A stretch of DNA of 64,000 bases from Rheum nobile. Lineage: Eukaryota; Streptophyta; Magnoliopsida; Caryophyllales; Polygonaceae. Made by a program: the position numbers and the translations under genes. Positions 10,290 to 21,719 of the stretch are shown one piece after another (the first letter of the stretch is position 1; each line of letters opens with the position of its first letter). The stretch covers positions 1,860,001 to 1,924,000 of the forward strand of contig WOAB01000103.1 of assembly GCA_027886185.1 (NCBI GenBank), given 5' to 3'. The notes beneath the pieces are model-generated. The model saw only the letters and a program-made list of their open reading frames with translations, was not told the origin of the DNA and did not search any database.

Positions 10290-10964
10290 TGTTTTGGGGC
10301 GAAAAGATCGGATGACCTAAATCGCCTTAGACGGGGTAACTAGTCGATCGAATGATAAAAAATAATCCAAACCAAGCAAGCAATAGATAAACAAAGAATA
10401 AATATGTAATAGCGTGATGATTTTATTAGATGTCGTGTTTAATCAGACTGAATCGTGATACAACTTATCGTGATAAAACCAGAGATCGAGTGGGACTCGA
10501 CCAGTGACTTGTGAGTGGCGACCGGCGGGGGTCAGGCGTAGGAAGCCGTTAGAGAGCTAGATTGAGAGCGAGAGTGCTATTCTGGTGTGTGTTTTCAGTC
10601 AGAATGCCCGTGTCCTTTGCGTAATTGTCTCCTCTTCTTCTTATCTTCCTCGTCGTCCTGATATGGTAAGTCTTTTACTCTTGTGACCGTTTATGCTTCG
10701 GCCGAATATTCCATCTTCAATGCTCTGAGTGATGGTGAAGATTGCGCCAATAAATCTCTGCGTTTATGGTGGTTTGAAGGCAGTGGTCGTTGCGTGATCT
10801 AGCATTTAATGCTTGACGAGATCCTCGCGATCCTGTCGGAAGGCATTCGACCAGAGACGTCTCGTCGGATCCTCTGGGCTTTCTTCTTCGATCTTCCGAT
10901 TGGCAATGGGCCTGGGCTCGACCGACTTGACCCATCTTCTCCGGAGAATCCAGGCCCAACAACA
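10290..10964 (-). repeat. 5' LTR of the Tat element
   Basis: In minus-strand sense it begins TGTTGTTGGGCCTGG at 10964 and ends GCCCCAAAACA at 10290, next to the primer site. The length is about 675 bp with TG/CA ends. Beyond 10964 the sequence changes to a plant-mobile-domain reading frame, supporting this edge. The opposite LTR is missing, so the target duplication cannot be checked. Confidence 0.7.
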
Positions 10965-11250
10965 CTCATGCCGTGAACACTCGCCCAATGACCGATACAT
11001 GAATGCCAATGTGCCAGAACCCCAAGAAAGATTGCAAGTATCACCAATGTCACTCACGTAGGTCAGAAAAGGCATGGGCAACATGTGTTGGGACTTGTCT
11101 GGAAAGAGGGTTGAGCCCATCAGGTACATCAGATAATCCGACGCAATCTCCTCATCATCTAGCTCTGTGTTCAAGCAGTGATTTTTCAGGTTGTCTACAG
11201 TGAGCCAACATGTAGCCATTTCGTCCGTCAAGGAAAAGAACTGTATTGCC
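10965..11250 (-). pseudogene. Plant mobile domain (MAIN/MAIL-like) fragment
   Basis: The minus strand from about 11250 reads MATCWLTVDNLKN, DDEEIASDYLMYLMGSTLF, VSDIGDTCNLSWGSGTLAF and MYRSLGECSRHE. The order LLGxxLFPD, then SWGS-LA-LYR-LGxASR is the core of the plant mobile domain found in MAIN/MAIL proteins and in MULE and gypsy passengers. The frame runs straight into the Tat LTR at 10964, exactly where the family continues into an xIAGCLTLLQ-type helix, so the LTR insertion cut the domain. Upstream on the minus strand is low-complexity sequence. It is not a functional gene. Confidence 0.75.
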
Positions 11251-11266
11251 CTCAGCGCTATACGAT

Positions 11267-11334
11267 CCTCTTCTTGTTCTTGTTCCTCACGGACATCGTT
11301 CCTCTTCTTGTTCTTGTTCCTCACGGACATCGTT
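11267..11334 (+). repeat. Tandem duplication of 34 bp
   Basis: CCTCTTCTTGTTCTTGTTCC... is repeated twice exactly (11267-11300 and 11301-11334). On the minus strand it encodes DVREEQEQEE twice, so it lengthens the acidic stretch before the mobile-domain fragment. Confidence 0.85.
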
Positions 11335-11408
11335 CCACCTTCTGTGATGGGCAGATCTTGTTTGGTTTTTCATCTGAAATAGGAAAAAACAAGACTTCAG
11401 GGGGAGCA

Positions 11409-11409
11409 A

Positions 11410-11443
<34 letters not shown>

Positions 11444-11479
11444 AATAAAAACAACAACAACAACATCAACAACAACAAT

Positions 11480-11517
<38 letters not shown>

Positions 11518-11665
11518 TATCAACAACATCAACAACATCATCAACATCATCATCATCATCAACAACAACAACAACAACAACACCAACAACAACAACAACA
11601 ACTACAACTACAACTACAACAACATCCTCAACAACAACAAGAACAACAAATGCAGCAACAACATC
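11409..11665. repeat. AAC/ACA trinucleotide microsatellite
   Basis: About 250 bp of CAA/ACA repeats with interspersed ATC, ACT and CAT variants. It creates false ORFs (poly-Thr on +, poly-Val or poly-Leu on -). It lies between the mobile-domain fragment and a putative upstream promoter. Confidence 0.95.
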
Positions 11666-11694
11666 AACAAGAACAAGAACACACATACAAGATC

Positions 11695-12260
11695 CGCCCG
11701 TGACGGATACAACAGATCCGCACGTGACGGAGCATGTAGATTCGTCTGTGATGGATCCCGACGATCCGTCCGTGACGGATCGACACAATCCATGCGTCAC
11801 GGACCAGATCTGGATCCATATTTTTGACAGATCTGGACCTTGTGCAGATCTAATTTTTTTCTGATCAAATTTCGTAAGTGCAGATCCATATTCAAAACCG
11901 ACATTAAATCAATTGAAACAACATTCAAACATGTTTAAATCCAACACTAAACAAGTAATCCCTAAACGTAAATCATCTAAAATTTGTTAACAAATTCAAT
12001 AATTTCAACATAATTAAACTAAGTCAAGAACAAATAAAGATTTAACTAACCTTACGGATCGTGAAGGACGGATTTGATCGAAATGTGACGGATCGAAGTG
12101 TTTGAGCTTGGGAGCGAAATCGCGAGATGGAGAGCTGCAAATGAGAGGTGTGGGTCGGGGGAGAAGAAGTTGTTGCCTTTATATGCAGCAACTTCGTCCG
12201 TGACGCACATATGGTGTTGGTGCGTCACGGACCGATTGTGGTGGTGCGTCACGGACGAAA
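11695..12260. repeat. Dispersed TCCGTGACGGAT palindromic motif
   Basis: Variants of GATCCGTCCGTGACGGATC, CGTCCGTGACGCAC and GTGCGTCACGGAC occur about eight times, in clusters at 11695-11805 and 12190-12260. The core TCCGTGACGGA is nearly palindromic and includes a TGACG element of the kind bZIP factors bind. The clusters flank the proposed promoter and first intron of the minus-strand unit. Confidence 0.7.
12177..12187 (-). promoter_or_regulatory. TATA box of a minus-strand transcription unit
   Basis: The minus strand reads GCATATAAAGGCAACAAC. About 30 bp on begins a pyrimidine-rich leader. After it CGTAAGGTTAGT near 12050 looks like a 5' splice site. It would drive the low-complexity and mobile-domain unit at 10965-11870, making that unit a captured or resident gene with a 5' UTR intron. 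This is inference from layout. Confidence 0.4.
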
Positions 12261-12307
12261 CAGTGCGTTAAATAGAAATTTTACTCGTGCGTGAAATAGC
12301 AATGGCC

Positions 12308-14781
12308 TAAATTTATGGGCCAAAATCATACAATATATACAATTTCCAACTCACAGTACATATGCTTTTATAATCAAGCCCACTATATTATATTATTACA
12401 CATACAAATTTTATGGCCCATTTAGAGTAAAATAATCCGAATAAATTTTATGGCCCATCTATATATATATATATATATATGTATATTAAACCTATTGAAT
12501 TTCGAGCAACCAGAATGCTTCTGGCCCCACAAATTCTACGTGTTATTTTGTTATTAATCCACTTTTTTTTCTTAATATTATATTTCAATTTAAATCACAA
12601 TATCTAATCACACCTAGTTTCAAATGTATAAAAACTATATACAACTTTGTTGAATGCCTATACATTTTTTTATAAATTTTGATTTCTATAAATTGCAAAA
12701 AATAAGCTTATATATGTCAAACTAATATATGATAGATTTCCTACTAAACTTATATATAAAATACATCTTATATTCATTTATGTAATTAGTAATATTATTT
12801 TAAGACATTGCATATATAATTTGACATTTTGACATTTATAAATTTATGGGCCAAAATCGTACACTATATACAATTTTCAACTCAAAGTACATGTGCTTTT
12901 ATAATTCAACCCACTATATTATATTATTACACATACATATTTTATTAACAATTTAGTGAAATTTTAGACTAATGTATCATAACAAAATTAATTTATATAA
13001 TCTTGAGATTTTCTTCTAAACCTTTCAATTTTAACAACTCATCTTAACAACAATTATATCATATCAGATTTTTAACGAATTTGGTATATTGTACGTTGTC
13101 ATTTAATAATTTTTATTTGATTATAATTGTTTATAAAAAAATACATGGTCTCCATTTTCCGATTTTACAATGTTTCTCTAGGCTTATTACTTATCATTTT
13201 GCTAAATATATTTTTTAGTTTTAAAAAATTAAATTGAGTTTGTTAATCACCAAGAAAATATTCACTAACAAACCGTGAAATATCAATTATAAATTATCAA
13301 GAAAATTTTGTTAAATCAAACAAAAATTTTAACTAAAAATTCAGGTAAATCTTTGTTGTAACAAACTTTCAATCTCTTATGATTATATACATTATCAAAA
13401 GTAAATTAAATGTAGTATGTATACAAATTTTATAAGTATTTGAATTTGAGATAACTTTACACCTACATAAATCATCCACTACTGTTTAATTAATTATTCA
13501 AATAAACTTTTTAATTATCGTTTTCTAGAAGTAAGGATATAAATTAAAATCAAAATTTTAAAACTTTAGATGGGTCCATTACGTAATTAGAAAAACTAAA
13601 AAAAATGTTATTTATCTGACTGATATGTAATGATTTTTTTATATATTTTGCTAAATTATTTCATATATTTATTTTAACAAAAAGTTAAAATATCAAAAAT
13701 AAAAATTCTCTTCGTTTGATCTCATATTCCCTTTCGAGACACCAAAACAATTATGGATCAACTTTGCTTATGTGTTATTTTGCGATTAATCCTATTTTTA
13801 GTTTTTTTTTTTCCTTAAACTAACTAAATTTATACTATAAAAATCTTTAAAATTTTATCAAATAACTCAATTTTTTCGTATGAACAATACCTTTGATCAA
13901 ATATAAACATTTTCTTTTATTTGGATATTAATTTTCACATTTATATTCTACGATAAAATTGTTATATAAATATTTTAACTTAATATAAGGGTCAAATATA
14001 TTATCCATTGTGAATATATGCATGAAATTTTAAATTGAGTTTGCCTTTTATTTTATCTTTTTTGAGTAATTAAATTGAAAAATAGTTTTTTAATAATCAT
14101 TGAAATTAATATATTCAAATATCGAGTTCCATCTTATTTTTCAATAATTATTTTTAATATTCATTATAATAAATACATATGAGATAATATCATGTTTATT
14201 AGGTTGATGTCACTTCTTTTCCATATCCATATGAAATATCTAAAACATATTATTTTATATTATAAAGTAGCTTGCTATGATAAATATTGGTTTCATAACT
14301 AATTTTACGTATATTATTATTTTCGTAAATATTAAGAAATCATTGTTTTATATTGTGATTTTTACAAGTATCGTTGAGGGTGTAACAACAATTTCGGATT
14401 CCCGTTGTTTAGTTATATATATCTTCTTGAAAAAAATAAATCTTATTTTAGTATAATTTTTTTTAAAAAAATTAGATTGGCCTTATTCATTAATTATACA
14501 TATATATATATATATATATTTAATTTTAAAATATTCACCTCACTTTATTTTCACATGACTTTTATCCATATTTAACTAAAAACTTGGTTTGAAAGTATAA
14601 TTTAGTAGTTAAGATTTGAAATTTTGATTATGAATCGTTCAAATATCAAACTAAAAAAAATAAAAAAATAAAAATTTTATTATAATGCTTAATATTCAAC
14701 ATAAAGAGGATCATGTTCACAATTTTATTAAATTTTTTTTAAAAAAAAAAAATTCTATTATAATTCAAACATGAGTTATAA
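12308..14781 (+). repeat. AT-rich interspersed repeat, copy A
   Basis: About 2.4 kb of very AT-rich non-coding DNA that aligns collinearly with 52266-55217. Shared landmarks are ATTGAATTTCGAGC, AATCACAATATCTAATCACACC, GGTCTCCATTTTCCGATTTT-like sequence, and GAGGGTGTAACAACAATTTC. An internal module (ATGGGCCAAAATC ... CACTATATTATATTATTACACA) occurs at 12308 and again at 12838. The inner edge TCTATATATATAT...TTAAA resembles Helitron 5' ends, but no 3' hairpin with CTRR was found. It contains the empty form (TTAGTAATA near 12785) of the site occupied by a MITE in copy B. Confidence 0.75.
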
Positions 14782-15126
14782 AAAAAAATCACCATTGTTA
14801 ATGGTCTTCTGTGGATGAGTGATGCTTTCTTCTCCTTATTAAAGTTTTTTTATGGATAACTCATGCCGAGCGATGGGCCTTGTGTTGTTAATTTTTAAAC
14901 TAGCTAAGGTTCATACTTTGTCTTATTCATCAGATTTGACCCTTTTGTCTATTGAGATGCATACATGTGTAATGTAAGCCATATCTATTGGAACTCCATG
15001 GTCTGGATTTTTCTAATTTTAAAGTGTAAATTATCTAGGGGTTCTTTATAAATGTCATTTGGCAGGTGATGCTTTCATGGGAATGGACCAGTTGGGTTAT
15101 ATAGAAAGCGGGAGCCGATTGTGTCA
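14782..15126. other. Upstream region of F-box gene 1
   Basis: AT-rich non-coding sequence between repeat copy A and the F-box gene. Similarity to the upstream region of the paralog at 34 kb is only evident in the last 20-50 bp. No clear TATA box was chosen. Confidence 0.4.
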
Positions 15127-16281
15127 ATGAAGAAGGCGAGGGTTTTGAAGTGGTGGTCGAAACGCAATCTTCCCGAGGAGCTTTGGCCGGAAATTCTATC
15201 GAGACTCCCCGTCAAATCCCTACTCCGATTCCGCTGCGTTTCTAGGTCATGGAAGGTCGTCATCGACGATCCTGATTTCTCCCGCTTACATCTCAATAAT
15301 TTCAACAAATGCCATGAATCCAACCTCTTCTTCGTACAAGGAGGCTCATGTGAATGCGTCGTCAAGAACCACAAAACTCTCAGAACCAATTTCAGCCTGG
15401 GCTTTCTCCAAAGCGACCTTGATTCAGTCCATGTCCTCAGAGCCACTCCCGCTCGCAGTGGGGCCATCAGGAGGTGGTCTATTGTCTCCTCAATCGACGG
15501 ATTGTTCATGCTACAGTCTAAACAGGGATCAGATTTGATGTTGTGGAGCCCCTCCATTAGAAAAACCCTAACCCTTCCTCCACCTCCTGATCCCCCACTG
15601 AATGCCCAAAATGTCAACTTTGGGTTAGGGTTTGATCCCTTCATCAACGATTACAAGTTTGTCAGATTTGTCTTGATTCCGATGAGCGGAATCCAATTGA
15701 TCGCGGTTTACACCCTTGGGACTGATTCGTGGAAGGAAGTTGAGTATCAGGGAGAGGGGCGTCAAGATTTGATTTTTCGTTATAGGCAGACATCCATCTC
15801 TCTTAATGGTGTAGTATATTCCGTTGCAACAGATCAGAATTTAAGTCCTTTGAAATTAGTTTCATTTGATTTGAGGAGTGAGGTATTTGCTTCCTTTGAA
15901 TTGCCTGTATCTGGTCAACCCGGATGGTGTAGGCATTCGCTCACAGTTGTTGATGATGGATGTTCGCTTGCAGTGGTTATTGTGTCTGAATCTAACGGAT
16001 TTATATGGGTGTTGGAAAGGTTAGGAGATGATACCAAGGCATGGAGTTGGATTCGACGCTTCACCTTCGTCACTGTACCTATATATGAACTTTATGACTT
16101 TGAATTTTTGTGCCTGAAGAAGAATGGTGAGATGCTGATGAAGTGCTATAATACGGTGATATGTTACAACCTTGAAACTCAGCAAAAGAAGATCTTGCTG
16201 GAGAAGAATAAGAAGAATTTCCAGGTGGGTAACACAGTGGCATACATGGAGAGCTTAATTTTGCATAGTTTGGCAGATTAG
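15127..16281 (+). CDS. F-box protein with FBA-type associated domain (gene 1)
   Basis: An intronless 384-residue ORF. The N-terminal F-box at about residues 13-52 reads NLPEELWPEILSRLPVKSLL and FRCVSRSWKVVIDDPDF. The rest is an F-box-associated beta-propeller-like region with FDPFINDYKFVRF, VYTLGTDSWKEVE and SWSWIRRFTFV-type strands, as in the CPR1/CPR30 group. By family knowledge it joins SKP1 and CUL1 in an SCF ubiquitin ligase and picks its own substrate; that target is unknown. A GTG codon lies two codons upstream, but the ATG at 15127 is the plausible start. A close paralog lies at 34185. A large LINE inserted about 1 kb downstream. Confidence 0.9.
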   Translation: MKKARVLKWWSKRNLPEELWPEILSRLPVKSLLRFRCVSRSWKVVIDDPDFSRLHLNNFNKCHESNLFFVQGGSCECVVKNHKTLRTNFSLGFLQSDLDSVHVLRATPARSGAIRRWSIVSSIDGLFMLQSKQGSDLMLWSPSIRKTLTLPPPPDPPLNAQNVNFGLGFDPFINDYKFVRFVLIPMSGIQLIAVYTLGTDSWKEVEYQGEGRQDLIFRYRQTSISLNGVVYSVATDQNLSPLKLVSFDLRSEVFASFELPVSGQPGWCRHSLTVVDDGCSLAVVIVSESNGFIWVLERLGDDTKAWSWIRRFTFVTVPIYELYDFEFLCLKKNGEMLMKCYNTVICYNLETQQKKILLEKNKKNFQVGNTVAYMESLILHSLAD

Positions 16282-17284
16282 CGAGCAATGTACTAATGTA
16301 TTATCATCTGTAATGTCACACCAGGGTTTTGAATGTGTAGTCAAGCTGGCTGAACAAGAGCATTGCTAGTCTTATTAGGGAAATTCTGATAATGGTCTGT
16401 TGATCTATTTTGACGCCTCGTGAATATTTGTATCACTTGGTATTATTCTCTTTTGCTTGTTAATTTGACCCATGTTGATCACAATTTATGCTGGCATGTA
16501 TATGACCGTGCTCACTTGATTGAACCGGAAGCCATCCAGTTTTCTTTCTTGAATTGCTAGATTAGTTGACTTGAAGGAATTTCACATCAACAGGTTGAGT
16601 AAAACAGATCCTTTTCTTGGCAACAAACATTCTAATATTCGGGTAATCTGCTGATCTTATAACGACGCTCCCTCCCAAACAAGTAGCCTTGTTGAATTAC
16701 CCATGACCTGGTTTGGTTTTGTCAAGGAAATATGGTCTCTTCATAGCTTGGTCCATTTCAAAAAAATTGCATTTTTCTATTTGAATGGTGGCTTCACTTA
16801 AGATAAAAATGCTGATGAAAATGGAGTGGAATGTCTGAAAAACACTTAGCTGTTTCTGAACCTGCTGAAGAAATTGACAGTTGATAAATTGTTGTTTGAA
16901 CCAGCTGAAGAGTGACTTGTGTTGGCGGCAATCGTTTGAAGAACCGAGGCAATGATGAATTATGTTTGTGTTGTAGTTACTCTCCCTTGTATGGAGGCAT
17001 CAAAACCAGATTGCTCTTACTCGTAACTCATTAGTTGAATGCTGCAAGTATTCTGTTGTTGTACTGTGCTTGATTTTGTGGTGTTGCATTGTGGATCATC
17101 GTTGCACATTTCTGTATGCTGGTGTTTCTGGGTCAGAAGAAAGTTGTCTTGAATTACTCTCCTTCACCAGTATCTTAAATGTAAGTAACGTTGACTTCTG
17201 TAATTGTTGTATGTAGCGTTGATAATCTCATACAGTCATACTTGATTGTACTTTGGATTTCCTTGCAACACACATCACAGATAA
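16282..17284 (+). other. 3' flank of F-box gene 1
   Basis: No ORF. Near 17085-17160 a stretch reading ATTGTGGATCATCGTTGCAC matches the sequence that codes for the last residues and 3' flank of the paralog at 35.3 kb. The roughly 800 bp between are therefore missing from the paralog or were gained here. Confidence 0.7.
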
Positions 17285-20200
17285 ACTTATTAACTTTTTT
17301 TTTTTATATAAGGTAAAAATTAGATTGGAAACCACAAAAGAGTCGGTTTCTTAATCTATAACATCCTTACGGATGAGAATTACAAATTCTAGACTATCTC
17401 TAAAGTCTTCCAAGGAAACCTGATAAACCTTCTTCGCGATGAAATCGGCTACGACGTTGGTTTCTCGGAAGACGTGAGAAATCTGCACTGAAGAAAACAG
17501 TTGTAAAATACACAAGATATCAGAAATAAGCATTTCAATATCCCATGGACAGTGCCAAATTTGTTTAAAGACGTTCACGATGGTAAGGTTGTCACATTCA
17601 AGATGAATGTTGGTAAAGCCTAATTCATAAGCCTTTACCAGGGCATTCCTTACTGCCAGTGTTTCTGTTTTAAGCGGGGTTGAAATACCACATTTATCCC
17701 CATAGAGGAAAAGTGGTTTTCCTATGTTGTTTCTGAAAATGTAGCCAAAGCTAGATTCACCATTGGTTTTGGTGGATCCATCTGTGTTGATTTTAATTAT
17801 GTTATCCGGAGGTTTTTTCCATTTCTTTATTGGTCGTCTGACTATGTTCGTTTTATGAGTTTTTTTATTGTCTTCAGTTAGACAGTCAGGGTTCCAGTTT
17901 TTCATTTTATTACAGTTCTCCATTTGTTTCTTGATGTAATTTGGTACATCTTTAATAGGTTTGATATCATCATTTATTCTACCAAAGCTTTGTTGGTTTC
18001 TATAGAACCAAATGCTCCACCAAGAGACCATTAATTCTAAGAATTGTGATCTATCAGTTTTTTGTCGAATTTCTTCAATGATTTCACTAATTCTTTTGTT
18101 TCCTATGTTTAGGGATATGATTATGCCAAAAGTGTCATGATTCAATTTTTCGATTGCGTTTTAAGGTATGCTTGCATTGGAAGAGGAGGTGGTTCAAATC
18201 TTCCAACTGAGCATTGCAGCGTATACAACCCGGGGGGGTTGCAACGCCTTTTTATGCTAATCTAGCTTTAGTTGGGATTCCGTTTTTCATTATTTTCCAG
18301 ACAAAGTTTTTAACTTTGGGATACGTGTTCATTTTCCAGATCCAAGAGGAATCATAGGCAGTATAACTTTTATTTTTGTTGATTAGTTCCATAGCAAAAT
18401 TAGTAGAAAACCAGCCGTTTTTGCTCATTTTCCAGTATATTCTATCATGGATCTCATTTAAAGGTATTGGGATCGAGGTTAATTTTTTGGTTAAATCGTT
18501 TGGTAAGTATTGTTCAAGTAAGTCCTTATTCCAGGTTTTATTTGGCAGTATAAAATCAGCTACCAGAGCATCCTTATTCAGGATTGACTGTGGGTTTATG
18601 TTATCACATAAGGGGGTGTTCAGAGCCCAGTTATCCGTCTAGAATTTGATTGTTTTTCCATTACCAACTTGCCAAATTAGTCCAGATTTAAACTCAGGCA
18701 TAAGTTCAATCATTTTGGACCATTGCCAAGAGCAGTTTCCTTTTTTCTCGTAGTGAAGTATATGTTGTGTTTTCAGATATTTATCCATAATAACTCTAAC
18801 CCATAAGTTGTTTGGTTCGGCTAGGATTTTCCATAGTAATTTGAATTGAAGAGCTTTGTTCATGTCCTTAGCTTTTCTCAAGCCAAGACCTCCTTGATGA
18901 GTTAGTTTACAAATTTTTTCCCAACCTATAAGAGGTTTATAGGAGTTGTCTTTGTTTCAAAAAAAGGATTTGTTTAGCTTATCAAGTTCTTTGTGTGTGT
19001 GTGTAGGTAACATGAAACTTTGCATAAGATAATTGGGTCTTGAAGCCAAATTGGTTTTTATAAGTGTTGTTCTTCTTGCTTGGGAAAGGGAATTTGCTTT
19101 CCATTTAGATAATTGTTGTTGGATGCTAACTAAAAGGTCAGCAAAGGTGTTCGAGTTAACTCTACCATTGATGATAGGGCAACCCATGTATTTTTTGAGA
19201 GATATCATGTTTGTGATTGTGAGAATGCCTTGAATAACTAATTTCTTTTGGTTTGTGACCTTTTTTGTAACTTGAAAGGCCGATTTATGGAAATTTACCT
19301 TTTGTCATGAAATCTTGCAGTAGTCATCAATGATAATTTTGATTTCTTTACAGTTGTCCTGTTTCGCTTTTGAGAATATCACAATGTCAACCGCAAAGGC
19401 TAGAAACGGAATTCGTGTTCCTTGTTGATTGAATTGAAATCCTAAGGGATTTCGAGGTCGATCTGATGCTTTTTGGAATTTTCTATCAAGAATTTCAGAT
19501 CCTAAAATAAACAGGAAGGGCGAGAGGGAGGTCTCCTTGTCGAATTCCTCTTGAAGGTTTGAATATTTCTGTGGGTCCGTTGTTAACAAGTACCGAGAAA
19601 GATACCGTTGTAATGCATTCTTTTATCCAGTTGATAAATTTTTCACGGAATACATACTTTTCCATTATTTTTATAATAAAATCACATTCGATTCTATCAT
19701 AAGCTTTTTCCATGTCTAGTTTTAAGGCAATAAATCCTTCAGTTTCGTTTTTCGATTTAAAAGAGTGGAAGATTTCATGTGCAATCAAGATATTATCTTG
19801 AATGACTCTGTTAGCAACAAATGCACCCTGAAGGGGGTGTATCAATTTTTCCATAGTTCCTTTGAGTCTAGTTGTTATAATCTTCGAGATGATCTTATAA
19901 ATGGTAGAACACAGACTTATGGGTCTATAGTGATTTGTAGAGTTAGGATTGCCACATTTTGGGATTAAGGATATGAATGTGTGATTTACTTGTTTAAGTA
20001 GTTTCCCAGAAAGGAAAAAGTTTTTAACTGCTTGGGTCACAGAGGGGCCTACAATGTCCCAATATTTTTGGTAAAATTATGTTGTCATGCCATCCGGCCC
20101 CGGAGATTTATCCGAGCCAATGTTAAAGACCGCCTTTTTAATTTCTTCGTTAGATACATTTTTTTATTAATTCCAGATTATCCTCTGAAGAGATTTCAGG

Positions 20201-20972
20201 TTGGATTAATTCAAGGTTTTCCTGGAATAGTCTCTGGTTTATATCCTCACTTCTGAATCTTTTGATGAAATCATTTCTGATGTTTTCTTCACCAGTGATG
20301 CTTGTGCCTTCTTGGGTTTTGATTTCTTTTATAATTTTTCTGTTTCTTTTTCCACTTTCTATTTTATGAAAATAGCTAGTATTCGTGTCATTATATTTGA
20401 TGTGTTTTACTTTAGCTCTTTGGTTCCAGTAGATTTTCTGGAAACACAGAAGTTTTTCCTTTTTTTCTATGATTCTAGTTTGTTTTTTAATGAGGTCATT
20501 TGTAGGGTGATTACAGATCTCAGTTTGGATTTCAAAAAGTTGTTTTTCTATAGTTTGTAGTTGTGTGAAGACATTTTCGAAGGTACTTTTGTTCCAGATC
20601 TTAGCATGTTTTTTGAGTAGTTTTGTTTTGGAGACCAGATTGTACAATCTAGATCCGTGGTAGTTAGTTCTCCATGCTTGTTTTACCACGTTTCTAAAAT
20701 CCTTTCTAGTCATCCAATTTTTTTCAAATTGAAACGGCTGGTTTTTAAAAGGCACAGCTGAATCTAGCTCGATGGAGATTGGACAATGGTCTGAGCTGGA
20801 AAAAGCATAATGCTTAGTACAAATATCAGGATACCATTGAAGGATCTGGTGGTGGATAAGAACCCTATCCAGTTTTTCATGGATGTTTTCTATTTCTGTG
20901 CTGTTCTTTCGCCAGGTATAGGAATTTCCCTGGAGAGGAGTATCCAAGAGTTCGCATTCATTTTTAAAATGA

Positions 20973-20977
20973 CGGAG
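20973..20977 (+). repeat. Target-site duplication CGGAG, left
   Basis: CGGAG directly precedes the first LTR and recurs at 23774-23778 directly after the second. Five bases is the usual LTR-element duplication. Confidence 0.9.
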
Positions 20978-21704
20978 TGATGCGATCCTGGCTAGTCCTA
21001 TACCGCCCTACGACGAGTTCTAGATGCCCTAGACCTTGGCGTCCACCTTGGAGTTACTATTATTATATATTTCTATTTTAGTAGTTTTCCAGTTTGGCAT
21101 GTTGCCATATTTAGCATTTCCTATTTTGTCTTATGCTTGATTTAGTACTTACTATTTATAGTTGTTTCTATTTCAGGCGTGTGCTCCTCTTATGCTTAAG
21201 AGGGCCGGCCAATTAGTTAGTCTGGCCCATTAGGTCAACTCTCTAGTATAAATAGGAACCATTGTATTTCATTTCAGTTTACGTCGATTTAGAACTTTGT
21301 TTTCCAGTCGAGTAATCTCCTGTAAACCCGGGCCCTGACGTCATCAATCGTTGCGTTCCTAGTCGAACTATCCTGGCGCATCGATCCCGTTAACGCGTTC
21401 CTAGTCGAACTATCCTGGCGCGTTAACTCGGTTACCCATTCTATCCAAACACAAACCCTAACCCTAATCCCCCATACTTCCTCACGGCAGCCTCCACCCT
21501 TCGTACCCTAGGGCTGCCACCGAACATCAACCACCACAAGATCGTCTTCCGCCGCGCCTCCTCCGATCATCACCACAGTCCACCGCTGTCCACAGTCCAC
21601 CAACACCATCTCCATTCCCTTCCGACGAGTTGGTTCGCCCCAATACGCATTCAACCGGTCCTTGACATCGAATCGTGGTCTTTCCATCGGACAATGTCAC
21701 ATCA
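20978..21704 (+). repeat. 5' LTR of the non-autonomous element
   Basis: A TATA box (TATAAATA) stands at 21247. Downstream is a 37-bp tandem duplication around GCGTTCCTAGTCGAACTATC (about 21350-21425) and a telomere-like AAACCCTAACCCTAA at about 21473. Primer-like ACTGGCATTAGAGCC follows the LTR. Confidence 0.92.
21247..21254 (+). promoter_or_regulatory. TATA box in the 5' LTR
   Basis: TATAAATAGG in the LTR; the same string is at 23316 in the 3' LTR. Transcription likely starts about 30 bp downstream, upstream of the telo-box leader. Confidence 0.65.
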
Positions 21705-21706
21705 AC

Positions 21707-21719
21707 TGGCATTAGAGCC
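21707..21719 (+). other. Primer binding site, variant tRNA-Met type
   Basis: TGGCATTAGAGCC starts two bases after the LTR. It differs from the classic TGGTATCAGAGCC at two positions, so priming by initiator tRNA-Met is likely but imperfect. Confidence 0.7.

Larger units (their letters stand above)
7376..10964 (-). mobile_element. Tat-type Ty3/gypsy element, 3'-truncated
   Basis: On the minus strand the order is LTR (10964-10290), primer-site region, gag (ATG at 10234), protease, and RT cut off at QGIY near 7376. The RT block with PHIDAMVDATAG and FMDAFSGYNQI and the gag finger CEFHGDHDHSTDEC are typical of the Tat (Ogre/Retand-like) lineage. Everything from the RT catalytic motif onward, including RNase H, integrase and the 3' LTR, is missing. 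The left boundary abuts the fragment after the chromovirus primer site, so a deletion or rearrangement joined two elements. Confidence 0.85.

Noticed and set aside
11178..11864. Threonine-rich 228-residue ORF on + and poly-Val/poly-Leu ORFs on -
   Set aside because: They are readings of the AAC microsatellite; no start context or domain supports them as proteins.
11998..14900. Organelle-derived insertion suspected from AT richness
   Set aside because: No plastid or mitochondrial gene sequence was recognised; the segment is instead repeated at 52-55 kb as an interspersed element.
15121..15126. GTG codon as start of F-box gene 1 (likewise at 34179)
   Set aside because: Plant nuclear genes start at ATG; the ATG two codons later is used in both paralogs.
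15075..15647. 190-residue minus-strand ORF over F-box gene 1 (and its twin at 34331-34708)
   Set aside because: Antisense shadow. It is similar in both paralogs only because the sense strand is conserved.
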